NCBI RefSeq assembly: GCF_030646115.1
Contig: NZ_JAUSMX010000014.1
Location: 1 to 64,000 of the forward strand
Reading direction: 5' to 3'
Length of the DNA: 64,000 nucleotides
Source: Fluviicoccus sp.
GTDB lineage: Bacteria; Pseudomonadota; Gammaproteobacteria; Pseudomonadales; Moraxellaceae
Within the stretch, counting starts at the first letter, position 1; every line of letters begins with the position of its first letter. Made by a program: the position numbers and the translations under genes. The notes under the pieces are model-generated. The model was not told the origin of the DNA. It made no database searches and saw only the letters and a program-made list of their open reading frames with translations. This document shows positions 49,213 through 58,271 of the stretch, in pieces.

Positions 49213-49356
49213 TGGAAAAACGGAAGATTGGCGAATCCGGGTAAAAATTTCGCAACCACTAATTAACAAAATCCAACAGCGACGGCGTGCAAATCCCCGT
49301 ACCTTTGGCGAATCATCTCCCCAAGAACCAAAAACCATGATCAATCGAGGGTCGCT

Positions 49357-50016
49357 ATGAGGATGAGTCGTTTGGCAGCCGGTTATCTGGGCTTCACAAC
49401 GGCCTGTATTGCCGCCATCGTCCGCGCGGACGAGTCCGCACAAGTTCAGCCTCATTATTATACCTTGTCGATCAGTCTTGCCCCGGCGCTTTGCCAGCTC
49501 CATCCTGAAAACCGCCAGTTGCGCATCTGTCAGGAGGGCTACTCCATTATCGTTCAGGGATTCTGGCCGGAAAGTCAGGACGGACGCCGGGTCCGGAACT
49601 GCAGCCGGGAAAATCCGGAGTTGTCACCGGTGCAGGAACGGGTGCTGGAGAAAGTAATGCCCGATGATCCATTACGCGCCCGGGAGTGGCAACGCCACGG
49701 TTCCTGCACCGGGATGACCGCCCAAGAGTATTTCAGGGCGTTGATGTCGCGGGCGAACCGGTTGCGGTTGCCCAGCCAGATCAATAAGGAAGGGCGCGAT
49801 CAGGTCATGGATCGCGGGCAGCTGGTTTCCGACATCATGAAATTGAATACAGGACTGCCTGAAAAAGGGATTTACCTGCGCTGCAATCTGCAGGAAGGCA
49901 CGCCGTTGCTGACCGAGTTGCGGGTTTGCTACAAACCAAACGGTGAGTTCACGGAGTGTTCCTCTTCGTTCAAGCCCAACTGCCCCACCACCTTTACGGT
50001 TCGCGCCGTGCCATGA
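49357..50016 (+). CDS. RNase T2 family protein with altered active site
   Basis: This 219-residue exported protein (N-terminal hydrophobic segment, probable cleavage near residue 24) has the RNase T2 fold: YTLSISLAPALCQ, then the CAS I motif as IVQGFWPES and the CAS II motif as EWQRHGSC, and six or more cysteines including CRVCYK-like C-terminal ones. In active members CAS I is HGLWP with a catalytic His; here the position is Gln 67 (codon CAG). CAS II H114 is present. Activity may therefore be lost or altered. Bacterial relatives include periplasmic RNase I. Its stop is 16 bp from the convergent oxidoreductase. Confidence 0.85.
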   Translation: MRMSRLAAGYLGFTTACIAAIVRADESAQVQPHYYTLSISLAPALCQLHPENRQLRICQEGYSIIVQGFWPESQDGRRVRNCSRENPELSPVQERVLEKVMPDDPLRAREWQRHGSCTGMTAQEYFRALMSRANRLRLPSQINKEGRDQVMDRGQLVSDIMKLNTGLPEKGIYLRCNLQEGTPLLTELRVCYKPNGEFTECSSSFKPNCPTTFTVRAVP

Positions 50017-50031
50017 CCAACAGTAGATAGC

Positions 50032-51255
50032 TCAAACCGCTGCAAATTGTTGAGCATGCAGCAGTGTTCCTGCCGACCAGGCGCGGCGCACCATGCCATT
50101 CATCCCGACCAACCCTTCTTTCAAATTGTCCCGCAAGTTGTACCATTCGCCGGTCTGCCGGGGTAATGACATCAGGTTGAAATTGCCCTGATAGACCGCT
50201 TCCTTGGCGGCCAGCAGGGAGGGGTGCGCCAAGGCTCTGTACTTGAACAGGATCAGTCCGGTATCGCCAAAACTGAGCAGACGGGGAGTGGGAAGCGGGC
50301 GGTAGTCTTGCAGCGGCTTGCCAGGCGCACGCCGCAAATTGGCAGCAATATGCCCAGCCATGGCGATGGCATGAAAGGCCTGTTTGTCGAGGGCCGCGGG
50401 AAAGTCGGCCGCATCGCCCGCAACCCAGACCCGGGGAGCGGCCAGGGATTGCAAGGTGGCGTGGACCGGAATATACCGGCCCGGCTTCGCCAATCCCAGG
50501 GCGGCGGGAAGCGGGTGCGGCATATCGCCGGCGCACCAGAGCGTCAGGCGGCTGTCCAGGATGGTTCCATCATCCAGCACGACATTGGCGCTGTTGACGG
50601 CGCTGACTTTTCGGCCCGAATGCCAGTGCACGACCAGGCCGGAGCACTGTTCCCGGAACCAGGCATCCAGTCCACGATAGCCGGGCATGATGGCGGGCAG
50701 CGCATCAACCACATGCAGGCGGAAACGCCATTGGCGCCGGTAGCGGCGCACAATCTCGCCCAGCAGCTCCAGCCCCACAAAGTTGGCGCCAACCAGCACC
50801 ACCGGCCGCTCGGGCAGGTTGAGGGCGTCCAGCCGCTGCAATTGACGGGAGATGTTTTCCGCCTCAGAAATACTTGAGCAGGGCTGGGCGAACTCGCGGG
50901 CTCCTGGTACGCGGTCGATGTTGCTGACATTGCCAATGCATAGGGCCAGTTCATCGAAGGGAAGCGACTGGCCCTGACCGGTCATGATCCGTTGCTGTCC
51001 ACACTCCAGGCCGGTGACTTCCGCCTGCATGAAGCGGTGGCCGAGGCGCTCCACGATTTTCCGCCGGGAATGTCGTAACCGTGCGGCGGACTTGTGCCGG
51101 GATACCAATTCGTGAATGTTGGGATACCATTCAAAGTTTTCGCCGGGATCCACCACCGTGACTTGAAAGTGCTTGCTGCACAGTCCACGCGCCAGCGTCA
51201 GGCCGGCAAAATTGCCTCCGGCGATGATTATGTTGCGTCGCGATTGCATCCCCAT
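50032..51255 (-). CDS. FAD-dependent NAD(P)H oxidoreductase (Ndh-like)
   Basis: This 407-residue flavoprotein has the FAD-binding beta-alpha-beta segment at the N-terminus (IIIAGGNFAGLTLARGL), a second dinucleotide motif (VVLVGANFVGLELLGEIVRRY, about 150-170) and the FAD-closing RVWVAGDAADFP. The NHEL-like WYPNIHELVSRHK segment is like that of type II NADH dehydrogenases and sulfide:quinone reductases. The cysteines needed for sulfide oxidation are not in the expected places, so an Ndh-like role is more likely. The C-terminus lacks an obvious membrane helix. It diverges from the zinc-ribbon/TPR gene, 48 bp away. Electron acceptor unknown. Confidence 0.8.
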   Translation of the reverse strand: MGMQSRRNIIIAGGNFAGLTLARGLCSKHFQVTVVDPGENFEWYPNIHELVSRHKSAARLRHSRRKIVERLGHRFMQAEVTGLECGQQRIMTGQGQSLPFDELALCIGNVSNIDRVPGAREFAQPCSSISEAENISRQLQRLDALNLPERPVVLVGANFVGLELLGEIVRRYRRQWRFRLHVVDALPAIMPGYRGLDAWFREQCSGLVVHWHSGRKVSAVNSANVVLDDGTILDSRLTLWCAGDMPHPLPAALGLAKPGRYIPVHATLQSLAAPRVWVAGDAADFPAALDKQAFHAIAMAGHIAANLRRAPGKPLQDYRPLPTPRLLSFGDTGLILFKYRALAHPSLLAAKEAVYQGNFNLMSLPRQTGEWYNLRDNLKEGLVGMNGMVRRAWSAGTLLHAQQFAAV

Positions 51256-51303
51256 TCACCAACTCCTACACTGCCTTGAGATTCAGGGAAAAAGTACCCG
51301 AAA

Positions 51304-52728
51304 ATGGCCACAGATTACTGTAAATATCATCCGCTCACTACCGCGAAATGGCATTGCGCCACGTGTTGCATCAAGGTTTGTGACGATTGCGCCCCGGCCG
51401 GTACGGACATGGAAAGCCTGCCAAACTGCATTCTGTGCAACCAGCCCTTGCAGCCGGTCAAGTCCGGCATGTCAGTACAGCCTTTCTGGCAGCGTTATAC
51501 CGACTTTCTGCGACTGCCTTTTTTCCTGCCCGGGCTGGCGATTCTGCTGCTGTTGCTGCTGTTGCCGGGCTTGGCTCCTGAAAACCTGTTATTGCCAGTG
51601 GGCGCCGGATCGTTTTTCATGCTGGGATTGACCGGTTGGGCGCTGCTGCAGAAAAGCGCCAAGGGCGAGGTGGTGTTTCCGGGAACGGAAGGGGTCACTT
51701 CCGCTCTGTCCGGGCCCGGGATGCAAGTGGCGCTGCTGTTAGCCGTGATCATGACCGGACTGGTATGGGCCGGGTCGTTTGCGCCGTTGTTGTCCGTGCT
51801 GGCGGCCATTGTCGTGGCGATGCTGATGCCCGCCGCCTTAATGGTCGTGGCGCTGGAAAAGACGTTGAAAGGATTAGTGCGGCCGGCGTCCTGGCAGCCT
51901 GTTTTTTCTGCGGTGCGTTTCCTGTACGTACCCTTGGCCGGATCGGCGCTGATCTTGTTCCTGCTCTCGCAAGCGGTCGTCAGCTTGCTGGCGGATGTCG
52001 CCACGCCAGGGGTCTTGCAGGGGCTTCGCCATGTCTTTTACGGTTATGGCCTTTGGGTCGTTTTTGGAGTTTCCGGCTATTGTCTGCTGCAATTCCAGGG
52101 GGAGTTGGGGTTTCAGGGGGAGGGTGTGCGGAGTCGTGGCAGGCGTTCGGCCGTGCGTCGGCTGGACAGCAATACCGCCAAGCTGGAGGTATACCTGAAG
52201 GAGGGCATGTATGATAAGGCGGAAAGCCTGCTCAAGGGCTTGGCCGACAAGCAACGCAATGCGGTCGATGCTCAGGAGCGCTATTTCCAGTTTCTGGTTT
52301 TTTTGCGTGACAAGCAAGGCGTGGCCATGCAGGGAGAGAGCTACATGGCGGCCCTGCTTTCCGCCAGACAAGCCCGGGAGGCCTTGATAGTCTTTTCAAA
52401 GATTCTGCTGGTGATGCCGGAGTACCGGCCGGAAGAGGCGGAGGTGACCTTTGATCTGGCAAAGGCCTGCGTTGAGCTTCAGGAGTATGCCCGCGCGGCA
52501 ACCCTGCTGGATGGACTACATCAGACAGCCCCGCATTTCCAGCAATTGCCGGAAGCCTATATGCTGCGCGCCAAATTGCTGCATGAAAAACTGGGCCAGT
52601 CTTCACAGGCTTTGGAGGTCATGGATTATCTGGTCAACCGCTTCAATAAACATCCGCGCTATGAAACCATGCGGTCTTACTGGCAGCAGCTGGGCGGCAA
52701 GGATGTTTCCCAGGACTATCTGGCTTGA
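51304..52728 (+). CDS. Membrane protein with N-terminal zinc-binding motif and TPR-like C-terminus
   Basis: This 474-residue product is not assigned to a named family. Residues 1-50 hold a Cys/His cluster (CKYHP, WHCATCCIKVCDDC, NCILCNQPL) resembling a B-box or zinc-ribbon. Residues about 75-265 form five to six hydrophobic membrane segments. Residues 285-474 are helical and repeat-like: LEVYLKEGMYDKAESLLKGLAD, AREALIVFSKILLVMPEYRPEEAEVTFDLAKACVELQEYARAATLLDGL and QALEVMDYLVNRFNKHP. These fit TPR units. The convergent neighbour (rhomboid-like) has the same membrane-then-TPR layout, so the two may work together. The start ATG is preceded by GGGAAAAAG. Confidence 0.75.
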   Translation: MATDYCKYHPLTTAKWHCATCCIKVCDDCAPAGTDMESLPNCILCNQPLQPVKSGMSVQPFWQRYTDFLRLPFFLPGLAILLLLLLLPGLAPENLLLPVGAGSFFMLGLTGWALLQKSAKGEVVFPGTEGVTSALSGPGMQVALLLAVIMTGLVWAGSFAPLLSVLAAIVVAMLMPAALMVVALEKTLKGLVRPASWQPVFSAVRFLYVPLAGSALILFLLSQAVVSLLADVATPGVLQGLRHVFYGYGLWVVFGVSGYCLLQFQGELGFQGEGVRSRGRRSAVRRLDSNTAKLEVYLKEGMYDKAESLLKGLADKQRNAVDAQERYFQFLVFLRDKQGVAMQGESYMAALLSARQAREALIVFSKILLVMPEYRPEEAEVTFDLAKACVELQEYARAATLLDGLHQTAPHFQQLPEAYMLRAKLLHEKLGQSSQALEVMDYLVNRFNKHPRYETMRSYWQQLGGKDVSQDYLA

Positions 52729-52729
52729 C

Positions 52730-54148
52730 TCAGGCCTCGCCTTTGACCAGCGAGGCGTAGTAGCTGGCCCGCTGCTCCTGGTTTTTGGCGGCGCAAGCCT
52801 GCGACAGGGCGGCGGCGGCCTTGGCCAACAACGGAGCCTGCCGGTTTGATTCCAGTACCCGCTTGAATATATCCTCCGCCTCCCTCAGGGCGCCAATCCG
52901 GGTAAACCGCAAGACCAATTGCAGGCCGGTGTTGTCATCCATGGCGACAAAGGTCTGACTGCGCTTGAGGTAATCCCGATAAATCCGTAATGAAACGTGA
53001 TTGCTTTCGGGCCGGTTGGGCAGGGTCAGCATGCTGAAGGCAACCTCCTCGAATTCCAGGCTGGACGGGTTCAGCTTGAGCAAGTGGTACAACTGTTCCA
53101 GCAAGCGCTTGTCTTCCGGATAGCGCTCCAGTAATGAACGGATGTTTTTCTCGGCGGCCACAAACTGCATCTGCGACAGTTTCACCATCACCTGATTGAG
53201 ATCCTGACGGTAGGTTTCGTTCGTTTGGCTTTCTTCAACCGGTTGAAATTCCGCCTCGTCCTCCTGCCGCAAAAACCAGTGGTGGTGGGCGATGGCGACC
53301 GCGACCCCTGCACCCACTGCAATGAGCATGGACGCCGCCCAGCGCAAGTCAAACTGGTGCCACTTGACCTGCATGCCAATCACCGCCACGGCGATTGCCG
53401 CGATAATCCAGCCCCCCAGCGTCAAGGCCGAATCCATGAAGCGCAGGCTGCCCCGGTGACGGAATTGCCAGGCCGCCAAGCCCAGCACGGCGGCGACGGC
53501 ATGGGCGCTGCCTGTCAAGGGCGTCAGGGTTCCGTGGTGGCTGATCCAGAACACGAGGCCACCGCTGATGCTCCCGGCCAGCCAGGCTGTCAGCAGGGCG
53601 CCGCTCCCCATCATCCACTCGGCCGCCATGCCCACCAACAACAGCACGATGACCGAGAGCAAGACGCTGTAAAGGTTTGTGTCGGTGAGTGCATGACTAA
53701 TGAAGGTCACCGGCCGGAAGCGTTGCGGGTCCAGGCCGAGGATCTGGCTGCTCAGCAGGTTGCGCTCGGCATCGAAGCGGTTACGGGACTCACTCCAGCG
53801 GCTGAAGGTCTCGGCATCGAGGTAAGCCTTACCTCCCTCATGCAGGTTGTCGACAAAGGCGCGGTCATACCCCAGTTGTCGGGTCAGTCGGTCAGTGTCC
53901 CCCGCCGCAAAGGCTTCTTCCAGGGGTTTGAGTTGCAGCGCCTTGCCGGTTTGCGACAGGAATGGCGGATAGAGCGGCCATTCCACACTCAGCAACTCGG
54001 CAACATAGGTTTCGTTCAGGTGACGCTGGTGTGCTTCATCGGCCGGGAAAAGCCAGAATGAGAGCATCAGCAGTAGAGCCGCCAACCCCAGGCTGAGCCT
54101 GGGCGGTTTGCGATAATCGAAGGGCTTGTCGGATGGCGCCAGCAGCAT
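52730..54148 (-). CDS. Rhomboid-like membrane protein with TPR-like C-terminus, probably catalytically inactive
   Basis: This 472-residue protein has an N-terminal membrane segment, a periplasmic-type loop, a rhomboid-like core (about residues 145-305: FRPVTFISHALTDTNLYSVLLS ... GMAAEWMMGSG) and a helical repeat C-terminus (about 325-472). The rhomboid motifs are degenerate: the H...N of TM2 is replaced (NLYS), and the GxSG serine motif reads TGSAHAVAAVLG with Ala at the aligned serine. No TM6 histidine is found. It may be a rhomboid pseudoprotease. The start at ATG 54148 (rather than 54199) leaves 1 bp to the TauE gene stop, indicating an operon with it. Confidence 0.75.
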   Translation of the reverse strand: MLLAPSDKPFDYRKPPRLSLGLAALLLMLSFWLFPADEAHQRHLNETYVAELLSVEWPLYPPFLSQTGKALQLKPLEEAFAAGDTDRLTRQLGYDRAFVDNLHEGGKAYLDAETFSRWSESRNRFDAERNLLSSQILGLDPQRFRPVTFISHALTDTNLYSVLLSVIVLLLVGMAAEWMMGSGALLTAWLAGSISGGLVFWISHHGTLTPLTGSAHAVAAVLGLAAWQFRHRGSLRFMDSALTLGGWIIAAIAVAVIGMQVKWHQFDLRWAASMLIAVGAGVAVAIAHHHWFLRQEDEAEFQPVEESQTNETYRQDLNQVMVKLSQMQFVAAEKNIRSLLERYPEDKRLLEQLYHLLKLNPSSLEFEEVAFSMLTLPNRPESNHVSLRIYRDYLKRSQTFVAMDDNTGLQLVLRFTRIGALREAEDIFKRVLESNRQAPLLAKAAAALSQACAAKNQEQRASYYASLVKGEA

Positions 54149-54149
54149 G

Positions 54150-54941
54150 TCAATGTCCCCGGATGAAGCCGATGCCGACGATAACCAGCAGGCAGGCAAA
54201 AAGTTTTTTCAGTTGGTCGGCCGGTAAATGATGCGCCAGCCGCGCTCCGATCCGGGCAAAAACCAGACTGGTGGCGCTGATGCCGACGAATGCCGGCAAA
54301 TACACGTAACCCCAAGCTCCGGCGGGAAGGTCCCCGGTATGCAGTCCGGCGGTCATGAAGCCCACAGCGCCTGCTACGGCGATAGGCAGTCCGCAGGCCG
54401 AGGCGCTGGCAACGGCATTGGTCATGGCGACGCCATGCAGCGTCAGGTAGGGTACTGTAAACGTACCGCCGCCAATGCCGAAAATTGCCGAGGCGCCGCC
54501 AATGCCGCCGCCCGCCACCCAAAGCCCTTCCCGCTTGGGTAAGGGCATATGGCCCAGCCTGCCTTTCCAGCCGGTGGCCATATGCGCCGCCGAGAGCAAG
54601 GCGAAGCAACCAATCAGGATTTGCAAGGGGCGCGCCGGGATCAGCGATGCCACCTGGGCGCCGGCGAACGCGCCCGCCAACAGGCCGGGCGTCAGATGGC
54701 GCACCACCGGCCAGAGCACGGCGTTATGTTTGTGATGCGCCAGCACCGCACTGACGGATGTCACCATAATGGTAGCCAGTGACGTGCCGATGGCAAGGTG
54801 CGTAAGCACATCGCCGCTGAAGCCCTGTGCGGCAAAACTGTAAACCAGCACCGGGACAATCACCATGCCGCCGCCGATTCCGAACAACCCGGCGACGAAA
54901 CCGGCAAAACAGCCCAGTGCAAGATACAATAAATAGTCCAT
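54150..54941 (-). CDS. TauE/SafE family sulfite/anion exporter
   Basis: This 263-residue membrane protein has eight or nine hydrophobic segments with the two family repeats: GFVAGLFGIGGGMVIVPVL at the N-terminus and GGIGGASAIFGIGGGTFTVPYLTLHG in the middle. The family exports sulfite, sulfoacetate or other organosulfur anions; the substrate cannot be read from sequence, and no sulfur genes lie nearby. The stop codon is 1 bp from the start of the rhomboid-like gene, so they are probably co-transcribed. Confidence 0.92.
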   Translation of the reverse strand: MDYLLYLALGCFAGFVAGLFGIGGGMVIVPVLVYSFAAQGFSGDVLTHLAIGTSLATIMVTSVSAVLAHHKHNAVLWPVVRHLTPGLLAGAFAGAQVASLIPARPLQILIGCFALLSAAHMATGWKGRLGHMPLPKREGLWVAGGGIGGASAIFGIGGGTFTVPYLTLHGVAMTNAVASASACGLPIAVAGAVGFMTAGLHTGDLPAGAWGYVYLPAFVGISATSLVFARIGARLAHHLPADQLKKLFACLLVIVGIGFIRGH

Positions 54942-55003
54942 CGGAAAGGACTCGCCTATTATTCTCAGAAGACTAGCATAATCCGGGTTGAAGGCTTGCG
55001 CCT

Positions 55004-56380
55004 TCAGATTTGCCGCACCCTGAAACTGCGGCCCTTGATATTCCCGTTGCGCAGTTGGTTTAACGCCTTGGCGGCGCTGGACCGGCGGATCGCGACATAG
55101 GACACCATGTCGGCAATATCAATCTTGCCGACTTCCGATCCCGGAATTCCGGCTTCTCCGGTCAGCGCGCCAAGGATGTCCCCGGCGCGGATCTTGTCCT
55201 TGCGACCACCCTGAATGACCAGGGTCACCATCGGCGACGGCAGCGGTTTGTCATTGCCGTGATCGAGTTCTTCCAGATTTTTGAGCGTAATCGGTGCTTT
55301 CTGGTAGACCTCGACCGCGCCAACCCGGCCAGCTTCACGCGGTGCAAACAGCGTCAATGCCAATCCCTTCTGCCCGGCGCGTCCGGTGCGCCCTACCCGG
55401 TGGACATGAACTTCCGCATCCCAGGCCGGCTCGTAGTTGATGACGGCGGACAAATCCTTGATATCTAGTCCGCGAGCCGCGACATCGGTCGCCACCAGAA
55501 CGGAAACGCTTTTGTTCGAGAAACGCACCAGCACCAGATCCCGATCTTTCTGTTCCAGGTCACCGTGCAGGTCCAGTGCGGAAAAACCCTGGTCGATCAG
55601 CATGTCCACCACATCCTGGCAATCCGCTTTGGTGTTGCAGAACACGACAGCCGATTCCGGACGGTAATGGCGCAGCAAGCGGCTCAGGGCATCCAGCCGT
55701 TGCTCGGGATTGATCTCGAAAAACAGCTGCTCCAGGGCGCTGTCATGATGCTGCGCTTCCACCGTGACTTCCAGCGGATTGCGCTGTACCGACTTGCTCA
55801 TCTTGAGAATGCTGTCGGGGTAGGTGGCGGAGAACAACAGCGTCTGCCGGTTGGCGGGCATGTGTTTGATCACGTCTTTGATGGCTTCCTCGAAGCCCAT
55901 GTCCAGCATGCGGTCAGCCTCGTCCAGCACCAGTGTCTGCATGCGTTCCAGGCGCAGCGTGCCCATGTCCAGGTGTTTCTGGATACGGCCGGGAGTACCG
56001 ACGACTATATGGGCGCCATATTCCAGCGAACCGATCTGGGGGCCAAGCGCGGTGCCGCCGCAGAGGGTGATCAGCTTGATGTTGGGCAGGGTGCGGGCCA
56101 GGCGGCGGATGTCCTTGCCGACCTGATCGGCCAGTTCACGAGTGGGGCAGAGCACCACGGCCTGCACGTTGAAACTGGCAGGATTCAATTTGGACAGGAT
56201 TCCGAGTCCGAACGCGGCTGTCTTGCCGCTGCCGGTCTTGGCCTTGGCGATAACATCGCGGCCCTGGAGAATATCCGGAAGGCTTTGCGCCTGGATGGGC
56301 GTCATGGCGGTGAAGTCCAGCGACTTCAGGTTGTCCAGCAGGGCCGGGGAGAGCGGCAGGGAGGCAAAATCGGTATTCAC
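55004..56380 (-). CDS. dbpA: ATP-dependent RNA helicase DbpA
   Basis: DbpA is a DEAD-box helicase that acts on hairpin 92 of 23S rRNA during 50S assembly. Motifs in order: Q-motif FTAMTPIQAQSLP, I AKTGSGKT, PTRELA, II LDEADRML, III SATYP, VI HRVGRTGRAG. The C-terminal DbpA RNA-binding domain follows (about 385-458: MVTLVIQGGRKDKIRAGDILGALTG ... FRVRQI). A GTG start at 56380 (protein 458 residues, MNTDFASLPLSP) is preferred over ATG 56422 because it aligns with E. coli DbpA and has GAG 7 bp upstream; the 14 extra residues of the longer form look unrelated. It stands alone. Confidence 0.93.
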   Translation of the reverse strand: MNTDFASLPLSPALLDNLKSLDFTAMTPIQAQSLPDILQGRDVIAKAKTGSGKTAAFGLGILSKLNPASFNVQAVVLCPTRELADQVGKDIRRLARTLPNIKLITLCGGTALGPQIGSLEYGAHIVVGTPGRIQKHLDMGTLRLERMQTLVLDEADRMLDMGFEEAIKDVIKHMPANRQTLLFSATYPDSILKMSKSVQRNPLEVTVEAQHHDSALEQLFFEINPEQRLDALSRLLRHYRPESAVVFCNTKADCQDVVDMLIDQGFSALDLHGDLEQKDRDLVLVRFSNKSVSVLVATDVAARGLDIKDLSAVINYEPAWDAEVHVHRVGRTGRAGQKGLALTLFAPREAGRVGAVEVYQKAPITLKNLEELDHGNDKPLPSPMVTLVIQGGRKDKIRAGDILGALTGEAGIPGSEVGKIDIADMVSYVAIRRSSAAKALNQLRNGNIKGRSFRVRQI

Positions 56381-56610
56381 GTAAGAACTCGGGCAGGCGC
56401 GACGGATGTCGAAGGCGAGCATGATAACAGTTCGCAGCCTCTTTTTTTTAAGGTGCGTTTAACCCGAACCGGAAGTGTCGGACGTTAACCTCTATAAGTA
56501 TGAGCCATCTGAAAAAATGGCTTCATTTACCCTTAATGCACGTGCTGAACTTGCGTCGAAAGAACGCATGTTGTATCAAGCCTTCATTAAACGGAAATGC
56601 ATGGATCATC

Positions 56611-57177
56611 ATGACTGATATCCCGGACGAAACCCTGATGCTGGCCTGGCAATCCGGAGACAAGGCTGCGTTTAACGTCCTGTACCGGCGTTACCGCCCG
56701 TCGCTGTTTTCCTATCTGATCCGCCATCTGGGTAATCGCGGCCAGGCGGAAGAGGTCTATCAGGAAATCTGGCTGACCCTGATCCGGCGGCGGCAGGCCT
56801 ATTCCGTAACGGCGGCTTTCCGCAGTTACCTGTTCTGTATTGCCCATTCACGGCTTCATGATCATTACCGCAAGCAGGGCAAGCGTTGGACACTGGAACA
56901 GGAAGCAGATGAGGGTGAGGTAGAGCAAGTCATCGCCTGCGAAACCGCCCGTCCGGATGAGAGCTTGAGCAAGGAGCAGGAATCGCAACGGCTGCGCTTT
57001 TGCCTGCAGCAATTGCCGCCGGAACAGCGCAGCGTGATATTGCTGCGCCTTGAAGCTGAATTGAGCCTGCAGGCCATGGCGGATCAGTTGCAGGTGGCCT
57101 TTGAAACGGTCAAAAGCCGTTTCCGGTATGCGCAGAAGAAACTGCAGTCTTGTCTGGGCTTGGGGAGCGAAGCATGA
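56611..57177 (+). CDS. RNA polymerase ECF-type sigma factor
   Basis: This 188-residue sigma70-family factor has region 2 (LAWQSGDKAAFNVLYRRYRPSLF ... AEEVYQEIWLTLIRRR, about 12-65) and region 4 (LPPEQRSVILLRLEAELSLQAMADQLQVAFETVKSRFRYAQKKLQ, about 132-180), separated by an acidic linker. There is no region 1 or 3, so it is an ECF factor. ATG 56611 with GGATCATC upstream is preferred over 37 codons of extra N-terminus that look unlike protein. Its stop overlaps the next gene at ATGA, a usual layout for a sigma factor and its anti-sigma partner. Target genes are unknown. Confidence 0.92.
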   Translation: MTDIPDETLMLAWQSGDKAAFNVLYRRYRPSLFSYLIRHLGNRGQAEEVYQEIWLTLIRRRQAYSVTAAFRSYLFCIAHSRLHDHYRKQGKRWTLEQEADEGEVEQVIACETARPDESLSKEQESQRLRFCLQQLPPEQRSVILLRLEAELSLQAMADQLQVAFETVKSRFRYAQKKLQSCLGLGSEA

Positions 57178-58271
57178 GTGATGAACTGGATTCGCGCCTG
57201 AAAGACCTCTATAGCCGCATTCCCAAGGAAGAGCCGTCGGAGGGGGTGGATGCGGCGATCCTGAAGGCCGCCGGGCAACCAGTTTCCGCACCGCGCAAGC
57301 AGGACTGGTTGTTGTCCTTCGGCGCGGTGGCCAGTGTGGTGATGGTCAGTACTCTGGTGGTCTATCTGCAAACCCGAGCTCCGGATGAGTTGCAGAAGGC
57401 CGTGAGGGTGAGTCAGGCGCCGGTTGTCCCGCTCCCTGTTGCTGAATCCGCCGCGCCGGTGCCGGCGGAGGCCGAACCTTTAGTTGCCGCCGGGGCCATG
57501 CAGGACAGCGCAGCACCCATCAATGAGCAGCCGGTCAGTGAGCAGGAAATGGCGGAGCGCCGCTCGGCAGAGTTGTCGCGCTTGCGTGCGGAATTTGCAG
57601 CCAGAAAATCCATGGAGCGCAAAAATGAAGTGATACCGCCGGCGCCGGTGAATTTGCCCACCTTGAAGTTGCGCCCGGCTACCGAGACGCCTGCCAAGCA
57701 AGAGTTAGCTGCTGGTGATGCGGAAACGGGACGTGCAGATGATTTGCGCGGAAGAGATGTCATGGAACAGCGCGGGGTCATGGCGTCGGCCCCGACGCCT
57801 GCTGCTTCAGCGGCATCGGCGGCGGCAAAACCGGATATGGCGTTGGCAAAACGCAAAGCGGCCAGTGAAGCGGATACCGGTCGTGTCGCCATTGCCTCGG
57901 TGCTGATGGAAGGTGTCAGTCTGGGCATGCATCGTGATGCGTTGGCGGCCATGGGCTGGATTTGTGCGCAAGCCGTGTGTTCCCGGCCAATCGCAGATGC
58001 CCGCCAACCGGCATATTGGGGCATGACGACCTCCGGTTCCACGCAACGGGTGATGCTGGTGCATGACACCGTAACGGCAATGACGCTTTCGCAAGTGAAT
58101 GTGCCGGTAAACAACGTCAAACTGGCGCTGGAAAAAATCGGCAAGCCGATTGATGCGGCTTGCCCGCTGACCACGGGTGACCGGTTGGCGGGGCGTCAGG
58201 TCGGCGGCATGGTGCTGGGTCTGTGGCAGGATGGTGAGTTGACGGTGCTGGGAGTCTGCCAGGTCAAATAA
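57174..58271 (+). CDS. Membrane-anchored partner of the ECF sigma factor (putative anti-sigma)
   Basis: This 365-residue product starts within the sigma gene stop (ATGA). The first 35 residues are acidic and charged (SDELDSRLKDLYSRIPKEEP). A single membrane segment lies at about residues 46-66 (DWLLSFGAVASVVMVSTLVVYLQ). The periplasmic part has a long Ala/Pro/Glu-rich disordered region and a compact C-terminal domain from about residue 240 (ASVLMEGVSLGMHRDALAAMGW, SQVNVPVNNVKLALEKIG, LTVLGVCQVK) with three cysteines. It lacks the HxxxCxxC zinc anti-sigma motif. Position and topology suggest an anti-sigma factor, but sequence alone does not show it. Confidence 0.7.
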   Translation: MSDELDSRLKDLYSRIPKEEPSEGVDAAILKAAGQPVSAPRKQDWLLSFGAVASVVMVSTLVVYLQTRAPDELQKAVRVSQAPVVPLPVAESAAPVPAEAEPLVAAGAMQDSAAPINEQPVSEQEMAERRSAELSRLRAEFAARKSMERKNEVIPPAPVNLPTLKLRPATETPAKQELAAGDAETGRADDLRGRDVMEQRGVMASAPTPAASAASAAAKPDMALAKRKAASEADTGRVAIASVLMEGVSLGMHRDALAAMGWICAQAVCSRPIADARQPAYWGMTTSGSTQRVMLVHDTVTAMTLSQVNVPVNNVKLALEKIGKPIDAACPLTTGDRLAGRQVGGMVLGLWQDGELTVLGVCQVK

